From positions 11,847,001 to 11,911,000 of the forward strand of contig NC_135254.1 of NCBI RefSeq assembly GCF_964204865.1: a stretch of DNA of 64,000 nucleotides, in the 5' to 3' direction. Position 1 is the stretch's first letter. Each line of letters begins with the position of its first letter. The notes below the pieces were generated by a model, which was given only the letters and a program-made list of their open reading frames with translations, was not told the DNA's origin and ran no database searches. The stretch is from Styela clava (lineage: Eukaryota; Chordata; Ascidiacea; Stolidobranchia; Styelidae). The position numbers were made by a program, and so were the translations under genes. Of this stretch, positions 47,701 through 59,639 are shown in pieces.

Positions 47701-50700
47701 ATTTCTCTCCTTCAAAATAATAAATACTATCACAATTACAACCAGTGCATTATCGCCGTGTATTAATAATTCGTTTTTAGTTTCTTCTCTCGAATTTCGT
47801 TGGATGTGGTCTGCTCTGCAGCTTTTAGTACCAAAGTAGATTCAATTAACGACACTGAAAATGAGCCCGAAATTGTTAAGAAGGCTAAAGAGCTTATGAA
47901 AGGTGGAGGAGTTTTGAGCAAGATGTTTGTTTTACTTATAGGTAATAATTTATTGTTTTCAGATGGATATAATATTCTCATAAACATAATTGCACTTGGT
48001 CTATTGTCACTCAAATTTCGTGCAAAATAAGATTTCAACCACATATCATCTAGTTTTATTGTATTCTGTAGAGAAAGTGAAAAATTGTGCTCTTTGGCAT
48101 CAAGTTAAATATAGATTTACATATACATTGTTCGTTGAAGCTGTTGAAGGACGTTCTGTTGATAAATAACAAATGATACCGCAAATATATTTCTCATGAG
48201 TAATACTGTTGTTGTATTTTGTTAAAGAATGTTTTGTTACATCTAGATATTTTTTCCGTAAATAGCTATTCACTGATATTTGATAAATTTATCCACATTT
48301 ATTTATAATAAACACAGTGTTGTCTGAGTTTCTCGAGAAGGTCCTCGAAAAATTGAATATTCCGTTGGTTCGTGGTGAGTCGCTCAAGTACTTCAGGAGA
48401 CTTACGGATCACGTGATAGAAAAAAGGAAAAATAATCCACATGATACGGTATTTCTTGATTTATTACTATACGAAATGTGTGTAGCAAAGCACAGCGGAC
48501 AAATTTGTGTTGCAGCATCAGGAATGATACCTTACATATCATGATATGATACCTTACTCAAGTTTAACGATCTGATAAACTACGAAAAATATACACAGAA
48601 TGAATATCTCTGGTAAACTTTTGGGAAACCCACAACTGGCAGGTGTAAATTTTCTTATATTTAAGCTATTGACATGTGACTGCATATATATACCATAGAT
48701 TGTTTCCTCATACAGGGACGTGTTGATTTGATGCAATTGATGTTAGATGCTGAAATATCTCCGGATAAAGTAAAGGAGGGCGCCGAAAAAGGTTTTTGTT
48801 TCACTATTTTTTTATGGTTATGAAGTCAAGTAATTGGGTAGTTTTCACATGAAGACACCAATCCAGCAGAAACGCTTTAAAAATATAGCATGCGGATCTC
48901 GATTAATGTAAAGCCTGTCGGTCTCTATATATATAACTGAGTATTACGTGTAGGTTTCTTTTTTTAATAACGAATCATGTAAAACTCCAACATGGTCTGG
49001 CAGCCGAGCCATATCACACGCACATTTACAAAAGCCTGGAATTTACTGCAGTATGGTTTACCTAGGTTTGACAAAAATCGAAATCATTGGTAATTCTATG
49101 CTGATGATAATGGCTGGATACCAAAACACTGGAAACCTGATGAGTTGGACTTCCTTCAATTTTGCTCGACATCCGGAAATACAGGCCAAAGTTCAGGAAG
49201 AAATAGATGAAATGATAAAAACTCATGTATGTTATAAACAGATTTAATTTCTAATGTAGTTTCTACTCAGCTTTTTAGGACCCTTTTGACGTAAAATCAA
49301 TCAAGCTTTTTGAATGCCACAGAAATACATTAAATTGACTTCCATACTGTCTATGCCTGCAAATTTGTTTTTCAAATTGGAAAGATTTTTTGTTACTTGT
49401 GACAAGATCCCAATGCGCTGTACACAATACTTAATTCGTGATGTGCAGCATAGTAATAACATTTTTAATGGTTATTCAGGGCAAACTGGATTATGATGGT
49501 ATAAATGGCTTGAAGTTTTTGGACATGTGTATCAATGAAACTCTTAGACTTTACACGCCAATTATAAGGTACGTTTTATTTTAAATGTTTGTATTTTTTG
49601 TGGGTGAAAAGGTGAATTGTATAGTACGAACAATTTCGAACTAAAAATGTTCTTGAAACTCAAAAAATTGGACTGTTAAACAATAGGATGAAAATTTGCA
49701 AATTTTAGGTTTTTTCCGTGTGCAATATTTAGTGCAACGTAAAGTTATTAAAGTTATATTGAAATTGGGAATTGATAAGAACATTTTATATAATCACTAA
49801 GGAAGGTAATGTTGGTTAATTTGTCATGTAATTTTAGCTATATAGCCTGCCCTATATAATGCTTTCGTTTTGAATTATGAGTGTATTTATGGGTAAAATG
49901 CATTTCTTTGTAGAACCTTCCCTCGTAAATATTTGTGTTTAGAAATGCTCGCATAGCTGAAAGAGAGACAACAATCAATGGCCTCACAATACCAGCAGGA
50001 TTGTTGGTTGCCATACCGGTGTATGGACTGGCACATGACCCTGATTATTGGGACGAGCCATTTGCTTATAAACCGGAAAGGTATCTTTTTTTAATTCAAC
50101 TCATTTATATAATCAAACCATAATGGGCAATAAACACTTAAAGCAACGACTGAGCAGCTTAAGAATATAATTTCAAAATTACCCAGTTTTTTGTACTACA
50201 TAGACATTAAATATAGTCAATTTAGTTTTAATGTAATATTTGCCATAACTGATAAAAAAATGGTATAATGAGCAAGTCAAATATGATATTTAAATATTGA
50301 CCAATATTTCCATGTAAATATAAAGCAAACACGTGCTAATATTCCGAGTAATTCAATAGTTGCGCTTCACACTAGCTCAATGATATTTTTGGAACGTTTC
50401 ATTTGACCAAAGTCAGTCGTCCCAGACATACATGATTCAACTAAACTACATAATTCAAGAATTGAGCTAGTTTTGCCACTAGATGTGCACCAAAACTCCT
50501 GGATTACTTAGAATATTACCACGTGTTTGATTTATATGGAATTACTTAGAATAGTAGTTTTTAATTTTGCTATAGCATCCTTGTATTATATGCATATGGA
50601 TCCACTGGCATATAAACACAGAAGAAGGATAAGTAGTTAGTCCAACTGAAACCGAATCAATATCCTGGGATGCTCGTAAAATAAAGCGCGCAATGAATTT

Positions 50701-51461
50701 TGACGTGAGACGACTATTAAATGCACTGCAGTTTTTCACCACATTGTTATGTTATGATAAATACGAAATATCGATATGTTCAATTCTAGTATCTCTTATT
50801 TTTTTCCCTACACACGAGATGATCCCTTGCGATTTGTAGCCTTTAAAACCACAGAAGCATGATAAAAGTTTGAAGAATATTGACCGCTCATTTACTTGGA
50901 GTTGATATTTTCAGAATGCGCGACATGAGTCAAATTGATCCGATGATGTTTCAACCGTTTGGAGCAGGACCGAGAAATTGCATTGGCTTGAGATTTGCAC
51001 TGATAGAAGTCAAGATGGCACTAGCGAAGATTTTACACCAGTTCACTATTAAACCAGCAGAGAATACACCGGTTTGTGAACACTTCTATATTAGCTTCAT
51101 TACAATCACGAATTATTTATTGAATCATCTAGTTACGCTATGTGATAAAGTTAATTATTGATACGGGCTTTACGTGATGACAAACATTGGGTATGCTTTC
51201 GTGAACAATATGGTTGTTATACGTTACTTTTAGCAATCAAAAAATTACTGCAATGTATAATACAATTATATTATGTTACAGCTTGGGAGTGCATTTTTTT
51301 GTTTGTTTTCATTATGTATATTTAGCGTTATTAAAATGACGTACTCGAGACATATTGAATTACTTTCACAGGAGGCGCCCATGAAATTCAAATTCACCAA
51401 TACCCTTGCTCCTGCAGTGAACTTCGATTTGAAGGTGGAACCAAGAAATGTAGCAGAGTAA
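44800..51461 (+). CDS. Cytochrome P450, CYP3-clan-like (arm B copy)
   Basis: Fourteen exons: 44800-44870, 45705-45810, 46079-46131, 46424-46520, 46752-46831, 47351-47485, 47781-47941, 48318-48448, 48716-48791, 49066-49226, 49480-49568, 49943-50080, 50915-51071, 51372-51461. All are GT-AG with consistent phases, sum 1545 nt, 514 residues. The N-terminus (MITPLDILSIETWVLIISLL) is a membrane anchor as in microsomal P450s. WKRMR is the C-helix WxxxR, NETLR gives ExxR (377-380), and FGAGPRNCIG carries the heme-ligand Cys455. The HDPDILRQIFIKEF and TPTFSSAKL stretches are CYP3-like. These enzymes are NADPH-reductase-dependent monooxygenases of the endoplasmic reticulum. The I-helix motif reads AGYQNT (320-325) where AGxET(T/S) is usual, so both the acid and the Thr are replaced. 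The K-helix side has PERM rather than PERF. Substrate unknown; CYP3 or CYP5-like naming would need a tree. Confidence 0.88.
47064..47166. mobile_element. Fold-back MITE in P450 intron 5 (arm B)
   Basis: Inverted counterpart of 40392-40493, same family as 20102-20202. The ends form a near-perfect hairpin of about 25 bp. The P450 exons on each side are unaffected. Confidence 0.75.
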
Positions 51462-51879
51462 ATGTGAAAAGTGGAAATGAGATTGACTTTCAAACTTTGT
51501 TTGATTATACATTTTTTTTTAATTTTTACCAATTCGGTCACTATGACCACAATAGGAAATGACTCCGAATATCGATTACTTTACAACTACTGATTTTGTG
51601 TTTCATGCAATGTTAAGCTATTAATAAACAAAAAATAGACTGCAAAAAGCAAAAATAAAAGTGTAACAAAATATAACTTTCTGTCTTCATATATTTGACA
51701 TCTTTGATTTAATGTATTTGCAACCATTTCGTGAGTAACTGTCACCGCATTTCATGCGTCATTTACACGCCATTAAAATTTGTTTAGTCACTAGCGCAAT
51801 TAGAATTCCTCTGAAAACATGCATATTAAATGGTATCTCAATTCACGTTAATCAACTTCATAGATTGAATTATTGGGTG

Positions 51880-52108
51880 CTCCCGTAGTATGTGAATCAA
51901 GATGGCGGGCCCCGAAACGTAGTATGTGTGCCAAGTCAGGGTTAGGCCATAATTTCAGGTACAAACACTACGGGAGTCACTTGGATAGTCCCCGAACTCG
52001 TACCAGAACTAAAATAAGGTAAATTGGAATAAAATTATGGCCTAACCTTTACCTGGTACACGTACTATGTTCAGGAGCCCGCCATCTTGGTGCACATACT
52101 ACGGGAGC
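51880..52108. mobile_element. Fold-back element, 229 bp, present only in arm B
   Basis: It starts CTCCCGTAGTATGTG and ends with the inverse (CATACTACGGGAG). It contains CAAGATGGCG near the left and CGCCATCTTG near the right, and an internal inverted pair around GGTTAGGCCATAATTT / AAATTATGGCCTAACC. Motifs are shared with the CTCCTGAAGTATGCG family, so it is a related subfamily. Arm A lacks it between positions equivalent to GATTG and ATTGCATGC (about 37110). Confidence 0.7.
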
Positions 52109-52309
52109 GCCTTTTATTGCATGCACATACGTAAACAATACCTGGACTGAAGACCTGAAGTAAAAAGTGGGATGAAACTACTAGAAACATAGTTGCTATA
52201 GTATCCATCAAAATTTGAAAAATATACTATATATATTACTGTTAATCTGTATGCTTCCGAAGTTGAACATTCCGAGCTTAGGTTCGAAACAAGGCTGTGA
52301 AATCCGTAA

Positions 52310-52860
52310 AAATTTACTCCCGACTATGGGTTAAGAAAAATTTATACGACTCTTGAGTCCTAAAAATTTCGACTCTGGCTTCAAACTGAGAGCTATGTAG
52401 CAGGGCGAACCACTGACCCGCCACGATTTTCCGGTAAACCTCTACGCTATGAATTATTAATATTTCAGTGATAAATATTGAACCCTTTTGCAAGCGCATA
52501 AGCAAGGGGGGTAGTATAATGTTTTGGATGTACACGAGAATCAGATGCTACTTTGCTGTTTACTTTATGCCGTAAGGCGTGAACAATACCGAATTAAACA
52601 ACATCGGAAGGTTTCCGCTTTCATTGGTCGATTAGGAATTACTTAGCTAGACCTAGTAGGCTATAAACTAATGAAGGTTGTGACAGATTAGAAACGCCTT
52701 GTGTTTGTCCGAACCGATTACAGTTGAATGACGACAGAATGAAAGCATTTTGTCGTGAAATGCTAACCCTCACGACGATTAAAATTTATCTACTGTAGGG
52801 TTACATTAGACCCGACATGTTTTGCCTGATTAGACCTGGGAAACAAGCAACAACTCCAAA
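52310..52860. other. About 550-bp segment present only in arm B
   Basis: Arm A reads straight through this point (about 36905-36925) from AGCCTTATTTCGAA-type to AATTTTCGTGATAAAGAG-type sequence. In arm B the two are separated by about 550 bp without a recognised reading frame. I could not find clean inverted termini, so insertion in B or deletion in A is open. Confidence 0.5.
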
Positions 52861-53922
52861 TTTAGAAATATAAATTTTCGGGATAAAGAGCTACGTATAT
52901 TGTCGCCTTCAATGGTAAAGCATAGTAATTGCTGTTATTTTCAGTTTTATGCTTACCATTGCAGCAATAAGCGATCATGAAAATGTATTACAAAGAGTAC
53001 AATGTGTTAGTTCCCGCAGGATCAGATGATTTTATGCTGTCTAATCCTAAACTTGCTTTATTAATATTTACATAATAATCAACAATCAAACCAATAATCG
53101 GACCTGAGGCGTCGAAATTGCGAACGGCTGAAATTAAAATAACATTATTTGCGAAAATACACGATTATTTCATTTACTTTCTAACAGAATATAATGTTGT
53201 TTATGTTCCACGTTGCAACATTTTCGTCACCACCACTCAATTTGGCGTTGTTAGTATTACATCACGACGAACAACTTGGTGTGCCAACTCGTGATCCGGA
53301 TGGCAACACTGTGTTGCAACTTGCGTGACGTAATGACCTCCAATGCGTAATTTTCGTTGCTTTGAATAATATGAAGATCACACTAAAAGACACAGCGCTA
53401 ACTCGAAAACAGCATAAATGAATCCGCTCTAGTTATATAAAGCAACACTAAGCAATAATGATGATAGTGTTTTGCAGATAGATTATTTTATCGAGACAAT
53501 TTTTGGAAACTATTTCAATGCTAAATTCATGTTGTGTAGTGCGTATCTTCGTGACAGCAAACTTCTTATAATATATGATTCATTTCTTTAGTTTTTTTCA
53601 ACAGGTGGCCAAAGTGAATCCACACACAGGGCAGTGGTAAAGAAAGAGAAAATGTTGTATATGTGATATTGGGAAATATATATGTTTTATAATTATAATT
53701 ATCATATTGATAATTATAATATATATTTTTTTACGGCGCTTATTCAGGCTATTCTTTCCGAGCAAAGCTGTACGTTCACGTACACCTAAAGCTATTTTTA
53801 CTTAGATTAATTTGTGTTTAGTATTCACTATATATTGGATAGGTAGGCATTTCAAGACATATTGTTGAATACGAACGTTTACATTCAGTGCTACAATCCA
53901 CTTAAGTTTTCAAACAAAATCT

Positions 53923-54403
53923 CCTTAAGGCTGCGCTTCAGCGTGATTGGTAGAGAGAATAGCATATCGACAACAACACGAATACGTCACTCGCTACTCG
54001 TAGTAGATAAAATGTTTGCTTCCATTCCCTCATTATAGTGTAGAATAAGAATACAATGACGGTACTTGTAGAGCTAATATGCGACAATCTGAGAGTCTTT
54101 ATTCAACATGTCTCTCAAAAGAAATCAAGAATCATAAGGCCAGGTGTAGCATAGTTATAGGAATCAGAAACCGATACCAATATCTAATTCTAGTTGATAT
54201 AAATTTGTAAGCGGACATATATCTGTATATAATTCTAGTGAATGTTACAATAGGCTACTACATTAGCTCAAGATGTAAGGATTTCACACATAGGTAGTAC
54301 AGTTGTGCCAATGTGCCAAGACTTTTGCTTATCACTATAATAACTTGAATTTTAGACTCTGACAAATTGTAATAATATAAACGAGTTCAACAGCTATATA
54401 TAT
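53923..54403 (+). promoter_or_regulatory. Upstream region of the third P450 gene
   Basis: This is the 480 bp between the end of arm B and the start codon at 54404. The start is preceded by an AT run (CAGCTATATATATATG) that could hold a TATA-like element, but it is too close to the start codon for me to call a promoter firmly. Confidence 0.3.
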
Positions 54404-57400
54404 ATGATGATAACTCCACTGGACATTTTATCTATTGAATCGTGGATCTTGATTGCAAGCGTGATATTACTCATCAGGTTGGTATGTACGATTCGTTACT
54501 GTCACTTCCGACTGGATTTGTATTACACCAGTAAATATATGCTCGAACTCTGCAATTTCTGGTGTCAAAAGAGAAACATCGTTTGCTTGAACCATTGCTA
54601 TGTACGCCTATATATATTTTTATTCATTACGTAATGTAATAGTGATTTTCCATTAGTTAAAACGAACAGTTTACGATATGTTTTGGGCACTTTCTGATTT
54701 GAGCCAATTTTATTTTTAGGTATTATTTGAACCAGAAATGGAGGTATTTCGAAAAGCTCGGCATTCCTTATAATCCACCGTCTATACTTAAACTCGGAAA
54801 TATACTTTCCGCCTTCGATAAAGATGTAAGTCGATTGAGTTCATAGGATTTGTAACTATAAAGTTGTTGCATAGGTGTAATTAAGATGAATTGGATGCTG
54901 AAATCCGTAATGCTTTATTTTCAGAATCATCTCAACTTCTGTAATTTATTTGTATATTTACGACTAATCAATCCTTAGGTTTATACACAGCGAGCTGTCA
55001 AGGAAACGAATCTTGTACAACGATCAAAAACGATTTTAATTTAGACATAAATTATTGCTCAAACAAATTTGAACAATAAATGCAGGCTTTCTCAAATACA
55101 AGTTCACAAAAGTACATACTATTGAATGAAAAATTGAATGACTGAAACATAAGTTAAGAATGTATTATGCAATAAAAAAATATTCCGATTAATTATCGTC
55201 CATTCATATTGAAAATAATTTGCTATTTAAGTAGGCTTTGGTTGTTAATGTTTATGTTTTAACGTACTGACAAATCGTCTTTTTTTGCCAAAAATAAAAA
55301 AAACACGTTATTTTTGTAGAATGCGTTCGAATATGACAACCAATGTAAGAAGAAGTATGGAAATATCTGGGGGTATGAAATTTTACTTATTAAGCAATAA
55401 ATTCAATTTTGAATGTACTTGTCGACAGTTGCAGTGTGTAAAAAATACTGACATTCTTTGCTGCCCTATAATTACACGGTTATGTTAGTTAAATAGTTCG
55501 TTTCACATATTCAAGATTTAAAAAGAATGTAAGTAAATTGGAATAATTTTTTCGATCATGGAATAATATAATGAAATATTTATATATTGTTGGTTTTTAT
55601 CACCTCATTATTTTTTACAGGGCATTTACAGGGGTAACGCCAAGTATATCGGTTCACGATCCTGATATTTTGAGACAAATTTTTATCAAAGAATTTCAAA
55701 CATTCCCAGACAGACAGGTTAGTGCTTCTGATACGTCTATTTCAAATAATATCGCCTTTTTAATTGGATACACATTGGAATTTTGTGTATCAGCGTAGAA
55801 GAAAATATTTATAGGAAGATAAAAATTTGATAATGAAGTGTTTTATACCCTAACATTTTTAACATGATTATGTGTATACTGTATAGGATACTACTATGTT
55901 CGTCTAACTTAAATCTTCGCTGTTCCAATGCCGCTTGTTTCTAACGTAATATGCATAATGTATAGTGTATATGGAAATTCATTGGCAGACATTATATAGC
56001 CTTATATCAGCTCTTAGGTAAGGCCATTAAACTCTCTCGTTGAGCGGTTTCTGTTCAATACATTTTGTTGGTTAACATTTTATCAACTTCATTTAATTAT
56101 ACGCTATTTTAACTTTTAGAAAAGATTGACCAAGGTAAATGGCAAAGAGATGAATACTGGCCTAACTGCCGTGCAGGGGAATCAATGGAAGCGGATAAGG
56201 TAAGGATATAAAAAAAGCAATTTGCGGCCGTTCAATATGAAAGTCATACTTGGATATTATTCAAGTTGTCATTCATGTCTTATATGAATTGGAATCAGTC
56301 AACTTACCTTTTAATTACGGATGTCAATGATACACACAGTGCCAGTTTATTTCATGACAGTTCTATGGTTTCGAGTGCTGTTTTTCATGATACTGTGGTT
56401 TTAGTGTCGGTTGCTAATTAGATTTAGATTCTGAACCCCGTAATTTAAATCATGCGCATGCCAGAAGTAACTCGAAAATTTATTTTCTCGAAATATGTGG
56501 ACAAATCAGAAGTGTTTTCATCATGAATTAGAAATAAAATGATTTTTTGTCAAAATGCTATATATTATTTTTACAGAAATACCATGACACCAACATTTTC
56601 TACTTCTAAACTGAAGCAAATGTGTGGTATAATCGACTGGTGTGCCGGCAATACTGTTGATGCACTGAATAGAAAAATTGAAAATAACGAAGGGGTGTTT
56701 AATTCAAAAGAGTAAGTTTTTACTACTTACTATTTTGTTTAGTAACTTGATGAAATGAACTTTTTTCTAGAATTTTGACAATAATGCATCAAGGTCATTC
56801 TAAAGATTACTAATTTTGTGATTCCAGGATCTTTTCCCGTCTTTCATTGGATATAGTGTGCTCAGCAGCATTCAGCACCAAAGTTCACTCGCAGGATGAT
56901 AGAGTAGAAGAGCCAGAAATTTCCAAAAATGCCAAAAAGTTGTTTAGCGGATCAATACTCAGTCCTCTTATCATATTGTTCCGTAAGTTGAACTGGAAGT
57001 ATGACTCAGATTGAATAATAAACTGTATAATTTTGCTGTAATCGACGCACGCCTTGGTTTGTGGATATGTTGCTTGTTTTACCTCTTCTGTAACGGGCAC
57101 ACGGACAATTAAGCAACGAAGGTTGTCAATTCGGCCACCACACTATTTCATTAAGCTTTCAATGACCAAAACTTTTTGGCATAGAATTTTTTGCGTCTAA
57201 ATATAAATTATTGTGCAGCCGGTAAGTGCTAAGCAGAATTAACTTTATCGTCCAAATGTGATTCATCAGATATTTGCATGTTGTTATTCTCAACGACAAA
57301 AATATATTATTCATCCAGGACATTGTTTTTTGTGTTTATGATTTTAGTTATCTTTCCACCTCTTGAAAAAATGTTTGCAAAATTCAACTTCTCAATGATG

Positions 57401-59639
57401 GGCGGTAATGGGTTAAATTACTTTAAAAAACTAGCAACACACGTAATGAATCAACGACAAGAAAATTCACATGCACACGTAAGTAAGCGATTTTTCATTT
57501 TATAACTGAAGATATTTATTGCAAAAGGAAGATTCCTAATGTGTTAATTAATTGAGTGCACATTTAGTTGTTTTTTGGAGTGCCATGCCCATACGATATA
57601 TTCGTGAAAGATTTTGTAAACATGACTAAAATCTGTATTCCAGGGCCGGGTAGATCTCATGCAATTGATGTTGGATGCTGAAGTATCAGAAGAGAAAATC
57701 AAACAAGGCGCGGAAAAAGGTAACTGATCTAACAGCATGTACAGTATATATGTGATTGTCACAACACGTTGCTGAAACTTTACTCCAAATCTGCAGATTT
57801 CAACTGTGCTATCTACCTATTTTATGCTTATTTTTAAACGAAAAAGGGGAAACATAGAAAATTAAATGTTCATAATTAGTAAATTTATAATTTTAAATAA
57901 TTTCACTAAAACGATAATGGTGGCACTATTCGTACACAGTTTTTAGGTGATAATAGTGACGGAATATCACAGACTCATTTCAATCGAAATTGACGACGTT
58001 AGCTTGTTTTCAGGAATGACAAAAACAGAAATCATTGGTAATTCGATGTTAATGATTTTGGCTGGTTACGAAAACACTGGGAATACAATGAGCTGGACAG
58101 CTTATAATTTAGCCCAACATCCGGAAATACAGGTCGAAGTTCAAGAGGAAATCGATGAAATGATGAAAGTTGAGGTAAATACAGCTGAGCCTATTTGAGT
58201 TTGTAAACTATAACAACCTTCTTTCCATTCAACATCACGGAAACGGTTTTTGCTTTCCATTTTATTCTGGGCACAGCGAGCAAACATTTTTGTTCAAATA
58301 AATGACGTCGCATACACAAAAGCAAATAAATCGAGCATAAAGTGAAAAAACTTCCCACGCATTCGTGTAGCATAACGAATCGTACTCCTTATAGCTCAGA
58401 TACGGCTGAACGCTATTGGTCCTTTCGATTATTAGCTTGAAAGCTTTAATAATATTTTATACAGGGTAAATTCGACTACGAAAGCGTGACGAAATTGAAG
58501 TTGTTGGACATGTGCATCAACGAAACCCTCAGACTCTACATGCCGATTCTAAAGTATACATACTTTATTCATAATAAAAATATTTTTCTTCAAAATCCAA
58601 TTGCTTCAATAATCAATATGTGTGAATGGTTGGTTTTTCGTATAATAAGATTCATACGAATTCTACATGTCAATATACAAATGATCTTTGAAGTAGGAAA
58701 ATTCGACACCTTGCGTTAAAAATGAATCTGTACCCACCGAATTAACTGGAACATTTCTTTACAGAAATGCTAGATATTGTGAGAAAGAAATCACTATCAA
58801 CGGTTTAACAATTCCAGAAGGGATAATGATAAGTATACCATCATATGGACTGGCACACGATCCTGAATATTGGGACGAGCCTTATCAATTTAAACCCGAA
58901 AGGTAATTTATTCTTTTCAAAAATATAGTCGAATTTATTATCCTCCCGTGAGTAGCATCTGGGTTTGCTTACGAGTTTCTTTATACAATTTCGCTTTAGT
59001 ATCTTCTAGCATTGCATCAGCAGAAATTGGCCCAGTGCAGTCTAACTAAACGGATCTCATATACTTTTTTACAAATAGTTTATTCGAAAATATTTGATGA
59101 ATACTTTGTGTGGTATTTATTAAATCTGATTAACTCTTAAACATTGAGATTCATCATCAAAGATTTTCTACTTTATTGCCAATGCATTTTTAGTAGGTTT
59201 TTAAATTTCCGTAGAATATAATTTATGCAGTATCATAATTTTTGTTTGTAATAAATCATTTCAGGATGAGGGACATGAGCCAAATTGACCCAATGGTTTA
59301 TCAGCCGTTTGGGGCAGGACCACGTAATTGTATTGGATCGAGATTTGCTTTGATGGAAATTAAGATGTCTCTAGCAAAACTTCTGCATACATTCACTTTC
59401 AAGCCTGCTGAGGACACACCGGTAAGCTTAATAAAATGCAAAAAACTGTTGCGTTGGTATCATGGAATTGATCCTGGCTTTGACATTTCTGTATATATTG
59501 AATAATACCCGACGTTCAGTATATAAAATACCGTATCTGTTTTTAGAAACCTCCTCTGAAGTTGATGTTTTCATTTTCTGTTCGTCCCAAAGTTGATTTC
59601 GATTTGGTTGCAGTACCTCGTCACACTGTTGCGACTTGA
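54404..59639 (+). CDS. Cytochrome P450, CYP3-clan-like (intact tandem paralogue)
   Basis: Fourteen exons: 54404-54477, 54720-54825, 55320-55372, 55621-55717, 56120-56199, 56577-56711, 56828-56982, 57348-57478, 57644-57719, 58014-58174, 58465-58553, 58765-58902, 59265-59421, 59547-59639. All are GT-AG, sum 1545 nt, 514 residues. Splice phases equal those of the arm B gene, and most exon lengths do too. The N-terminal anchor is followed by KLGIPYNPPSILKLGN. WKRIR (133-137), ETLR (376-379) and FGAGPRNCIG (heme-ligand Cys454) are present, with ITINGLTIPEG and HDPEYWDEP as in CYP3 proteins. The I-helix is AGYENT (319-324): the acid is kept but Asn stands where the oxygen-activating Thr is expected. 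An in-frame second ATG at 54407 could also serve as start. It is diverged from the arm copies, so it arose by an older duplication in the same orientation as arm B. Function is inferred only as a microsomal monooxygenase. Confidence 0.92.

Larger units (their letters stand above)
44527..53922 (+). repeat. Large inverted duplication, arm B (9.4 kb)
   Basis: Reverse-complement partner of 35843-43699. It carries the intact P450 gene 44800-51461 and about 2.4 kb of 3' flank. Segments absent from arm A include about 47787-49167 (a deletion in A), 51880-52108 (a MITE) and about 52310-52860. Pieces of the distal flank such as 53060-53420 match 36360-36720 closely. Confidence 0.9.
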
